In this document: piece after piece, positions 1 to 6,796 of the stretch | Numbering within the stretch: the first letter of the stretch is position 1 | Layout of the letters: the number at the start of each line of letters is the position of its first letter | Source: CAZMRW01 sp964568805 | Lineage (GTDB): Bacteria; Pseudomonadota; Gammaproteobacteria; Methylococcales; Methylomonadaceae | Reading direction: 5' to 3' | DNA length: 62,476 nucleotides | NCBI GenBank assembly: GCA_964568805.1 | Contig: CAZMRW010000012.1 | Coordinates: forward strand, 1-62,476 | Program-made: the position numbers and the translations under genes | The notes under the pieces: model-generated | The model's database searches: none | The model's input: only the letters and a program-made list of their open reading frames with translations | Told to the model about the DNA's origin: nothing

Positions 1-438
1 GGAGTCTTTATTAACTTACACCGCTTGCCGGTCGATAATTTTGCAAGTGGCTCAACCGATTAACTTTCTAAAACAGCGTCGGCTGATTTGCTGGATACCA
101 ATGAATAACTATGCGAAGTCAATGATCGAGTTGCATATAACATCATTAATGGTTTGGAAACCGTTATGAATAATTAGCCGAATGTCCTGATCGGGGCAGA
201 ATATTTCCAAGGAATTGTCGGGATTGGGGATTCGTCGGTATAAGCGGGCTATAGAAAAAACCAAATCGTATTATTTATGAAACAATTGCAGATAAACCTG
301 TTGTGCTGTGTGACAAAAATCAGTTACCGGTCTTTTTAGCGTGGGAAATATTTAAGGCGGTTACGATACTATTGTGCCGTGATGGAAACCGGCGCTGGCG
401 GCAAACATTACCCATTCATACCACCGAGGAATTGGATT
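1..438. other. Non-coding or decayed stretch upstream of hepT-like gene
   Basis: No intact gene is visible. The frame that later encodes the HepT-like protein runs upstream through at least four stop codons (61, 106, 175, 241) separated by protein-like stretches, which suggests an eroded coding sequence. No nucleotidyltransferase (MntA) motif GSxARG...DxD is visible, so the usual antitoxin partner of HepT is not recognisable here. The left edge of the window may cut a larger feature. Confidence 0.4.
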
Positions 439-867
439 ATGCCTGATACTTATCTTGATTCAATCGAACAGCATAGCCGGGAGTGCAGGGAAGACCTCGA
501 TGCCTTATCAGAGATCGCAGGTCTTAGGCCGCTTAGCCGAATTGAGCGGCGGGCAGCCGAGCGCGTTTTGCAAGTGCTGCTAGAATCCTGCATTGGCGCG
601 GCAAAATTCTGGCTAAAAGCCGAGCATAAAACGTTGCCGCTGGATGCTAGCGACAGTATTGCCCAACTGGCCGAACTGCAAAAAATTTCATCGGATGAAC
701 TTAAGCAATGGTATAAATTCATCGGTCTGCGGGACGCCTTGGTGCGCGACTACCCAATGATTGACAGCGATTTGTTGCATTTATTACTGGCCGATCGGTC
801 CTATTATTTTTTGATCGATTTCATTATCAAGGTTAGACAGCAGCTTGCTGCCAACCCAAAAAACTGA
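439..867 (+). CDS. HepT-like (DUF86) RNase-toxin family protein, catalytic His replaced
   Basis: 142 aa, all-helical protein of the HepT/DUF86 family, the HEPN RNase toxin half of MNT/HepT modules. The family active site is R-x4-H-x-Y. Here the matching segment is R98-DALV-R103-D-Y105, so the catalytic His has become Arg (CGC at 745-747, one base from CAC). The start at 439 is chosen because GAGGA sits just upstream; an in-frame ATG at 379 lacks a good ribosome binding site. No MntA antitoxin gene is found in the 438 bases before it. It lies directly upstream of a cas1 remnant. Family membership is fairly sure; loss of RNase activity is an inference from the missing His. Confidence 0.72.
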   Translation: MPDTYLDSIEQHSRECREDLDALSEIAGLRPLSRIERRAAERVLQVLLESCIGAAKFWLKAEHKTLPLDASDSIAQLAELQKISSDELKQWYKFIGLRDALVRDYPMIDSDLLHLLLADRSYYFLIDFIIKVRQQLAANPKN

Positions 868-881
868 AAAGGAAATCCGTC

Positions 882-959
882 ATGCTGCCTCCGCTCAAAC
901 CCATTGCCATGAAAGAACGCGTCTTCGTGGTCTTTATCGAAAAAGGCCAGATCGGTTGA
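882..959 (+). pseudogene. cas1: N-terminal remnant of type I-E cas1
   Basis: An ATG 14 nt after the HepT-like stop, preceded by AAAAGGAAA, opens 25 codons and then hits TGA. The peptide begins MLPPLKPIAMKERVFVVF and continues IEKGQIG. This closely matches the start of Cas1 of type I-E systems (typically LPPLKPIPxKER...xFxEKGxxDVxDGAF). The match ends where Cas1 would continue DVIDGAF, and the roughly 280 remaining residues are absent. A decayed type I-E CRISPR repeat follows 50 nt later, which supports the reading. The identification is from memory of the family, not a search. Confidence 0.7.
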
Positions 960-1008
960 TGATGTACCTTCAGAAATCTTCCGCTGTATTAAAGCCAGCA
1001 CCTTGAAT

Positions 1009-1036
1009 GAGTTCCTCACGCCCGCGGGATAAACCG
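1009..1036 (+). CRISPR. Single degenerate type I-E CRISPR repeat
   Basis: 28 nt beginning GAGTTCCTCACG and ending CGCGGGATAAACCG. The Escherichia coli type I-E repeat begins GAGTTCCCCGCG and ends AGCGGGGATAAACCG (29 nt). The relic shows C-to-T and G-to-A changes in the 5' half and has lost one G of the GGGG run. No second repeat occurs 60-62 nt away on either side, so this is a lone leftover and not an array. Its position just after a cas1 remnant fits a collapsed locus. Confidence 0.6.
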
Positions 1037-1114
1037 CAAACTTGTTTCATAAGGTACAATTTAATGATGCCGGTTACCGAAGTAATTGTCATACAATCGC
1101 GCAGAACGAGTTGG

Positions 1115-1267
1115 CTAATAATCGTCCTGCCAATACATCTGGCTGGGATCTTGAGGAACTTCATTGTCAGCCATGTGGTGGTTCCATTCAATATGGTCCA
1201 ACAAAGGCAGGTCATCCATATCTTCATAATCAAAATCATCAAAATCGTTCAAATCCAGGTCCAACAT
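1115..1267 (-). CDS. Small acidic protein, unknown function
   Basis: 50 aa ORF beginning MLDLDLNDFDDFDYEDMD, very rich in Asp and Glu, ending MYWQDDY. The start is preceded by GGAGA with 7 nt spacing, which is the main argument that it is real. There is no signal peptide or membrane segment. Such a negative charge could suit a nucleic-acid mimic or an antitoxin-like partner, but that is speculation. It is divergent from the downstream UDG gene and shares the 1268-1594 intergenic region, which contains a palindrome. I do not recognise the family. Confidence 0.45.
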   Translation of the reverse strand: MLDLDLNDFDDFDYEDMDDLPLLDHIEWNHHMADNEVPQDPSQMYWQDDY

Positions 1268-1397
1268 GATATTTCTCCAATGACGGTGATCGATAGTTCG
1301 AGGACAATATGTCCGCGGCTATTTAAGAGATGTCAATTTTTATGCCAATAGGACAGGCCTTAATTTAAGCGCAATTGGATTGAAATAAACAGAAGTA

Positions 1398-1416
1398 GCT
1401 GACAAAATTTGTCAGC
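1398..1416. promoter_or_regulatory. Perfect 19-nt palindrome, operator-like
   Basis: GCTGACAAAATTTGTCAGC reads as its own reverse complement around a single central base, with 9-nt arms. A third half site, GTGACAG, follows at 1421-1427. It lies between the divergent small acidic ORF and the UDG gene, where a dimeric repressor site would be expected. There is no T tract, so it is not a terminator. The cognate regulator is unknown. Confidence 0.4.
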
Positions 1417-1594
1417 AAATGTGACAGGTTTGGTTTGAGCCGATTTTCGGTTTTGTTGCTGCTGAATTTTAAAAATATCAGTTCATATCCGGCGTTCTTT
1501 TAAGCATTCAACTTGCGATCGGTTACAGTTGAGTGATTAAAATAGCCGGGGTGGGTTACATCCTTTTTCTTTCCGCATTATCGGGCAGGTGTTT

Positions 1595-2320
1595 ATGTTT
1601 TCAAATGAGATCTTCGATCAGGATTGCCGGCAATGCGGGCGACTTGGCGATTTTTTATGTGCGGTTAAGGCAAAGCATCCCGAGTACCATGCGCGGCCTG
1701 TGGCTCCGTTCGGCGATTCCAATGCGAAGTTTTTAATTGTAGGGCTGGCTCCCGGCATGCACGGCGCCAATGCTACCGGTCGGCCGTTTACCGGCGATTA
1801 TGCCGGGCTCCTATTGTATCAAGCGCTATATGAATTTGGTTACAGCAATCAGCCGATGTCGGTAGCGCTGGCGGATGGTCTGGAACTGAATGGTTGCCGA
1901 ATTACCAATGCCGTCAAATGCCTGCCGCCGCAAAACAAACCGACACCGGACGAAATTGGCCAATGTAACCGTTATCTGGCTGCCGAATTAAAATCCCTGC
2001 CGGAACAGTCGGTTATCCTGGCGTTGGGGTCGATTGCTCATCAAGCGGTATTAAAAGCGTACGGGCTGAAACTAAATAGCGCCAAATTCGCTCATAATGT
2101 TCATCATACGTTGCCCGATGGACGAAAACTGGTTGATTCGTTTCATACTAGCCGATACAACGTGCAGACCAAAAGACTGACCAAAGACATGTTTTATGAT
2201 GTTTTCAGAACCGTCGAGGCGCTCTTGAAAAAGGTTGGAAATGACGATCAAAGCAATATTTCGGTGATAGTGCAGGCGCATGCGGATGGCCGTTTTTCAG
2301 AAACTTTAGATTCATGGTAA
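1595..2320 (+). CDS. Type-5 uracil-DNA glycosylase (UdgB-like)
   Basis: 241 aa. Removes uracil and related deaminated bases from DNA in base excision repair. The motif GLAPG...ATGRPFTGDYAG (around residues 50-70) is the family-5 active-site segment. Four Cys for the [4Fe-4S] cluster are visible: a CxxC pair near the N terminus (CRQC) and Cys in VKCLPPQ and GQCNRY. The C-terminal motif reads HTSRYN where family members often have HPSxxN. ATG 1595 is preferred over GTG 1589 because CAGG lies 5-6 nt upstream. Its stop overlaps the uvrC start by 7 nt, so the two repair genes are translationally coupled. Confidence 0.85.
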   Translation: MFSNEIFDQDCRQCGRLGDFLCAVKAKHPEYHARPVAPFGDSNAKFLIVGLAPGMHGANATGRPFTGDYAGLLLYQALYEFGYSNQPMSVALADGLELNGCRITNAVKCLPPQNKPTPDEIGQCNRYLAAELKSLPEQSVILALGSIAHQAVLKAYGLKLNSAKFAHNVHHTLPDGRKLVDSFHTSRYNVQTKRLTKDMFYDVFRTVEALLKKVGNDDQSNISVIVQAHADGRFSETLDSW

Positions 2321-4164
2321 GCAAGGATATTTCAGAAAATTCATTTGATATCAAGGGTTTTATCAAAAACCTTACGACGCGTCCCGGCATTTACAAAATG
2401 TTGGATGAGCACGGCGAGATCATCTATATAGGCAAGGCCAAAAATCTCAAAAACCGCGTCTCGACTTACTTTAAAAATCAGACGGCGTCGGTCAAGCAGC
2501 AGACCATGGTGGCCAAGGTTGCGACGATTGAAGTGACGGTGACTCATACCGAAGGAGAGGCGCTATTGCTGGAATCCCAGTTGATCAAACGCCATAAACC
2601 CCGCTATAACATCTGCCTGCGGGACGACAAGTCCTATCCTTATATATACCTGTCCAGCACCCAGGATTTTCCGCGAGTCACCTTTCATCGCGGCGCGAAA
2701 AACAAACAGGGCAAGTATTTCGGCCCCTATCCCAGCGTTGGTGCGGTCAGGGAAAGCCTGAAACTGCTCCAGAAAATATTTCCGGTCAGGCAGTGCGAGG
2801 ATTCGGTATATCAAAATCGGACCCGGCCGTGTTTGCAATATCAGATTGAACGCTGCACCGCGCCTTGTGTCGGTCTGGTCGACAAAGCCGGCTATGCGCA
2901 GGATGTGGAGGGAACCATCCTGTTTCTCGAAGGCAAAGGCGGCCTGCTGATTGAGCAGTTGATCAGCAAAATGGAACAGGCATCGTCCGCGCTGCAATTC
3001 GAACGGGCTGCAACCTATCGGGATCAGATAGGCAAATTGCGCGCGGTGCTGGAAAAGAACTTTGTGCACGGCGAGCGAGGCGATGTCGATATCATCGCCT
3101 GCGCGGTGAAAGCCAATATCGCCTGTATTCAGGTGTTTTTCATTCGCAATGGCCAGCATCTGGGCAATAAGCAGTTTTTTCCCAAAATGACCGGCGAGTA
3201 TGATCCCGCCGCCATACTGCAGGCGTTTATTCCGCAATATTATCTGGACCGGGAACCGCCTTATGAATTGATCGTCAGTCATGAACCGGAGGAAGCCGGA
3301 TTGATCACCGATGTACTGGCGCACCAGGCAAAACATGCGGTAGCGATATCCACCCAGGTCAGGGGAGAAAGACTGAAATGGCTGCAAATGGCCGCCGCCA
3401 ATGCGGAAACATCCTTGCTGAATAAACTGGCCGATAAACAGGGTATTTATGCGCGTTTTCTGAGTCTTCAGGATGAATTAGGCTGTGCAGAGCTCCCAAA
3501 ACGCCTGGAATGTTTTGACATCAGCCATCATCAGGGCGACCAGACCGTGGCGTCCTGTGTTGTGTTCGATAGGGAAGGGCCGGTTAAATCGGCTTATCGC
3601 CGATTCAACATCGAAGGCATCACCGGCGGCGACGATTATGCGGCGATTCATCAGGCCGTTTTCCGGCGTTTCAAGCGCCTGAAACAAGGCGAACATGAGG
3701 CTCCGGACATCCTCTTTATCGATGGCGGTAAAGGTCAGGTGCACGAAGCACAAAAGGCATTAGCGGAATTAGACATAAACAATGTTATGATAGTCGGCGT
3801 TTCCAAAGGACCGGACCGGAAACCCGGCATGGAAAAGCTGATTCTGGTCGATCAGGATCAGCCGATAGCGGTTAATCCGGGTGCCGGCGGTTTGCTGCTG
3901 ATCCAGCATATTCGCGATGAAGCGCATCGCTTTGCGATTACGGGGCATCGTCAGCGACTGGGCAAGGTCAAGAAACATTCGGTACTGGAGTCGATTGAAG
4001 GATTGGGTCCCAAGAGGCGACAACTATTACTAAAACAATTTGGGGGGCTGCAAGGCGTTACACAAGCGGGTGTGGATGCGCTTTCCAGCATAGACGGGAT
4101 CAGCCGTCAATTGGCGCAACGAATTTACGACAGTTTTCATCATCAAGATGACTATTCAATTTAA
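2314..4164 (+). CDS. uvrC: Excinuclease ABC subunit C
   Basis: 616 aa, normal length. Makes the 3' and 5' incisions of nucleotide excision repair with UvrAB. An N-terminal GIY-YIG nuclease domain (GIYKM...IIYIGKAKNL, residues about 25-50), a UVR domain near residue 215-240 for UvrB contact, the RNase H-like C-terminal nuclease (CFDISHHQG, FIDGGKGQ) and a terminal helix-hairpin-helix pair (SIEGLGPKRR, SIDGISRQLA) are all visible. It overlaps the UDG gene upstream by 7 nt and pgsA downstream by 17 nt. The uvrC-pgsA order is common in gammaproteobacteria. Confidence 0.98.
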   Translation: MVSKDISENSFDIKGFIKNLTTRPGIYKMLDEHGEIIYIGKAKNLKNRVSTYFKNQTASVKQQTMVAKVATIEVTVTHTEGEALLLESQLIKRHKPRYNICLRDDKSYPYIYLSSTQDFPRVTFHRGAKNKQGKYFGPYPSVGAVRESLKLLQKIFPVRQCEDSVYQNRTRPCLQYQIERCTAPCVGLVDKAGYAQDVEGTILFLEGKGGLLIEQLISKMEQASSALQFERAATYRDQIGKLRAVLEKNFVHGERGDVDIIACAVKANIACIQVFFIRNGQHLGNKQFFPKMTGEYDPAAILQAFIPQYYLDREPPYELIVSHEPEEAGLITDVLAHQAKHAVAISTQVRGERLKWLQMAAANAETSLLNKLADKQGIYARFLSLQDELGCAELPKRLECFDISHHQGDQTVASCVVFDREGPVKSAYRRFNIEGITGGDDYAAIHQAVFRRFKRLKQGEHEAPDILFIDGGKGQVHEAQKALAELDINNVMIVGVSKGPDRKPGMEKLILVDQDQPIAVNPGAGGLLLIQHIRDEAHRFAITGHRQRLGKVKKHSVLESIEGLGPKRRQLLLKQFGGLQGVTQAGVDALSSIDGISRQLAQRIYDSFHHQDDYSI

Positions 4165-4711
4165 CATACCGACGAATCTCACCTTGTTAAGGATCGCCTT
4201 AATTCCTTTATTAATGGTTGTGTTCTATTTACCTTGGGAATACGCTAATATCGCCTGCACGGTAATTTTTATCAGCGCGGGGATTACCGATTGGCTGGAT
4301 GGCTATCTTGCCAGAAAGATGCAGCAGGAAACGCCGTTCGGCGCTTTTCTGGATCCGGTCGCCGATAAATTGATGGTCGCCTTCGTCCTGGTTTTAATCG
4401 TGCAGCAGCAAGCCAATCCGTACTTGGCGGTACCTTCCGCGATCATTATCGGCCGGGAAATCACGATTGCATCCTTGCGGGAATGGATGGCTGAAATCGG
4501 CCAGCGGGCCAAGGTGAAAGTGTCCAGACTGGGTAAATGGAAAACAACGGCGCAGATGGTCGCCATCGGCATGCTGCTGTACCGTGAGGATCTGTTCGGC
4601 CTGCCGATTAATGCGATCGGTTTCGCTTTGTTGTATATTGCCGCGATATTGACGTTATGGTCGATGGTTAATTACCTGAGCGCGGCATTAACGGCAATAA
4701 AGGAAAGCTAA
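4148..4711 (+). CDS. pgsA: CDP-diacylglycerol--glycerol-3-phosphate 3-phosphatidyltransferase
   Basis: 187 aa inner-membrane enzyme making phosphatidylglycerol-phosphate, the committed step to phosphatidylglycerol and cardiolipin. The CDP-alcohol phosphatidyltransferase motif DG-x2-AR-x8-G-x3-D-x3-D is present (DGYLAR ... GAFLDPVAD). Several hydrophobic segments span the protein. The start lies inside uvrC (17 nt overlap), so expression is probably coupled to uvrC. Confidence 0.96.
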   Translation: MTIQFNIPTNLTLLRIALIPLLMVVFYLPWEYANIACTVIFISAGITDWLDGYLARKMQQETPFGAFLDPVADKLMVAFVLVLIVQQQANPYLAVPSAIIIGREITIASLREWMAEIGQRAKVKVSRLGKWKTTAQMVAIGMLLYREDLFGLPINAIGFALLYIAAILTLWSMVNYLSAALTAIKES

Positions 4712-4800
4712 GATTAAAATCCGGGTTGATGCTTTTTGATTGCCGGGATATCTATTAACTATAAGATACAGCCTATTGAATTGGCTGTGAAAGAATAATA

Positions 4801-5400
4801 ATGGACAAGGAAAAAGAAGATACTCAGACCAAAGCCGAAGCGCAAGATGAGATATTGCTGGCGGCTTTGAAACTTTTTGCCGAAAAAGGTTATTTCAACA
4901 CCTCATTAACCGATATTGCCGAAGCGGCGGGTCTGAAAACGACCAGCGCCCTCTATCAGCATTTTAAGAATAAACAGACGATCGCCTCCGCCCTGTATGC
5001 CAATATTTTCGACAGTCTGAATATTTCTGTAGACGATATCAGGCGCAGGAACCCAAAACCGTCCGAGCAGTTGCGGTTGATCGTCGATTTGTTTTTCAGA
5101 CTGACTGAAGATGCTCCTGATGTGATGCAGTTTTTACTGATTCTGAACATCAACGAAATTTTGCCGGACGAGAAACCCCTGATGGAAACCGCGCCTTTTG
5201 TGAAAATCATCAAAATCATCCAGGCGGGCACCAAAGCGGGCGAGATTCGCAATGTTTCGCCGCAGCTCTGCTTTGCTTACTTTTTCGGTATTGTCAATAC
5301 GACCCTGCGGTTGGTCTTGACCGGTGTTTTGGACAAGAATGCCGATGCCTATCAGTCGCAAACATGGCTCACGGCGTGGGCTTCCATCGCTAAAAAATAA
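4801..5400 (+). CDS. TetR/AcrR family transcriptional regulator
   Basis: 199 aa. The N-terminal helix-turn-helix (LTDIAEAAGLKTTSALYQHF, residues about 40-60) is typical of TetR repressors. The C-terminal half is a helical ligand-binding domain with no clear ligand clue. It sits 60 bp upstream of the AIM24-family gene on the same strand and may control it. The nearby DNA shows no obvious palindrome. The target is unknown. Confidence 0.88.
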   Translation: MDKEKEDTQTKAEAQDEILLAALKLFAEKGYFNTSLTDIAEAAGLKTTSALYQHFKNKQTIASALYANIFDSLNISVDDIRRRNPKPSEQLRLIVDLFFRLTEDAPDVMQFLLILNINEILPDEKPLMETAPFVKIIKIIQAGTKAGEIRNVSPQLCFAYFFGIVNTTLRLVLTGVLDKNADAYQSQTWLTAWASIAKK

Positions 5401-5460
5401 CACAGTTATCGCTATGGCCAAGCAGCGAGTTGGACAGTTGATCGGATAAGGTAAAAGCTA

Positions 5461-6165
5461 ATGGCGCATTTTACAGTAACAGGCGATATAGACCCGTTTT
5501 TACATGTCAGCCTGCAAAGCGGAGAAAAGATTTATTGCGAATCGAATGCCATGGTGATGATGGAAGCCACCCTGGATCTGAAAGGTAAAATGACCGGGGG
5601 CTTGGGCAGTGCGCTGATGCGGCGCCTGGCGAATGGCGAATCGTTTTTTCAGCAGCATATCGAGGCAGTCCGGGGCAGCGGCGATTGTTTACTGTCGCCG
5701 ACGTTGCCTGGCGCGATTGAAGTGCTGGAAGTCGGACCTAATGGATATATGATTACCGATGGCGCCTTCGTCGCTGCCGACAGCGGAGTTAATCTGAATG
5801 TGCGCACGCAAAGCCTCGGTACGGCGGTGTTTGGCCAGACCGGCGGATTTTTTATCTGCGAGGCTACAGGGCTCGGCAAACTGGCGGTATCGGGCTTCGG
5901 GACCAGTTTCGTTCTGGATGTCGAACCCGGCAAGGACATCATTATCGACAATGCTCATGTGGTCGCCTGGGATAGCCAATTACACCATGAAATTTCGGTC
6001 ACGACCCAAAACGGCGGCGGTTTTCTGGGGCAACTGGTGAACAGCGTCACCAGCGGTGAAGGGATGGTGCTCAAGTTTTCAGGCAAGGGCAAAGTCATCA
6101 TCTGTTCCCGTAATCGTGAAAACTTTATTTCATGGCTGCTCAAAGGCATGCCAGGCAATCGATAA
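5461..6165 (+). CDS. AIM24/TIGR00266 family protein
   Basis: 234 aa beta-rich protein of the AIM24 family. It has the family features of an N-terminal GEKIYCESNAMVMME segment and a Gly-rich centre (MTGGLGSALMRRL), with a late GGGFLGQLVNSVTSGEG stretch. There is no signal peptide. The molecular role in bacteria is not established. It follows a TetR regulator with 60 bp between. A run of stacked beta strands with alternating Gly fits the trimeric beta-barrel-like fold known for the family. Confidence 0.82.
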   Translation: MAHFTVTGDIDPFLHVSLQSGEKIYCESNAMVMMEATLDLKGKMTGGLGSALMRRLANGESFFQQHIEAVRGSGDCLLSPTLPGAIEVLEVGPNGYMITDGAFVAADSGVNLNVRTQSLGTAVFGQTGGFFICEATGLGKLAVSGFGTSFVLDVEPGKDIIIDNAHVVAWDSQLHHEISVTTQNGGGFLGQLVNSVTSGEGMVLKFSGKGKVIICSRNRENFISWLLKGMPGNR

Positions 6166-6240
6166 GCCGGATTTACATGCCACCATTCAATTGTGCGCGT
6201 ACCGGTAAAAAGGCATAAATCTAATTATACTCATCGTACT

Positions 6241-6315
6241 TCAAAATTCGGCACCTTTATTCCCTCTCTTGCTGGAGAGGGTTAGGGAGAGGAGATTTGA
6301 AAAACCGAATTTTGA
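6241..6315. repeat. Nested inverted repeat, REP-like
   Basis: The outer arms TCAAAATTCGG (6241-6251) and CCGAATTTTGA (6305-6315) are perfect inverted copies. Inside lies CCCTCTC-TTGCTG-GAGAGGG (6262-6281) followed by TTAGGGAGAGGAG. The inner part resembles the widespread CTCTCC...GGAGAGGGTTAGGG extragenic palindromes. It sits in a 631-bp gap between the AIM24 gene and aceE. No transposase is present. Confidence 0.5.
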
Positions 6316-6620
6316 TGTGCAAACACTATAATTGCAGGATGTTGAAAAAATATCCATTCAGGTTATTCAGCTCTGTAAATCTTCATTGTCAATGTCCCAC
6401 AGTCACTGATAGTGGACAGGATGTTCACGCTCTACTCGGATGGAATGTTTTGCAAAATCCCGCCAGGTCATTAATTATAGCCCCCTCTTTTTACTTCAAC
6501 CGATCTTGAAACCTGCGGTGAATCTGTCGGAATAGCGTGCGCCGTCTGCCTATATCAGGCCGAATCAGTAAAATTACCGGCAGGCAATCCAATAAAGCGA
6601 TCAAGTTTTATTAAAACTGG
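6316..6620. other. Intergenic, no gene recognised
   Basis: This part of the 631-bp gap before aceE contains no convincing gene. A 70-codon open frame at 6297-6509 has no ribosome binding site and runs out of the repeat element. Short dyads such as CACTGATAGTG are present but none has a terminator context. Confidence 0.5.
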
Positions 6621-6649
6621 TTCAATGCGCTCGTTCAATTGTATATACT
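6621..6649 (+). promoter_or_regulatory. Candidate sigma70 promoter for the pdh operon
   Basis: TTCAAT at 6621-6626 and TATACT at 6644-6649 are spaced 17 nt. The -10 is close to consensus but the -35 is weak. It lies about 150 nt upstream of aceE, the first gene of the operon. Another weaker start could lie nearer the gene (TTGAAC near 6735). Confidence 0.4.
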
Positions 6650-6796
6650 ATGGCATTTTCTGTGTTCTCTGGCGTGCTCGGCAATTGCAATATGCAGGCG
6701 ATTTGCAAATTCGGGTAAAATCAGGGAAACCATAGTTGAACTTTATCACCAATCATAAATTATGAAGTCATACCCAAGCCGCCCCAACAGGATAAA

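Noticed and set aside
970..1242. 90-codon minus-strand frame over the CRISPR relic
   Set aside because: It overlaps the better supported acidic ORF in another frame and lacks a ribosome site.
2563..3387. 274-codon open frame antisense to uvrC
   Set aside because: It lies entirely opposite uvrC, has no ribosome site and its composition follows from uvrC codon usage.
6297..6509. 70-codon open frame before aceE
   Set aside because: No ribosome site; starts inside the inverted repeat; composition is not protein-like.
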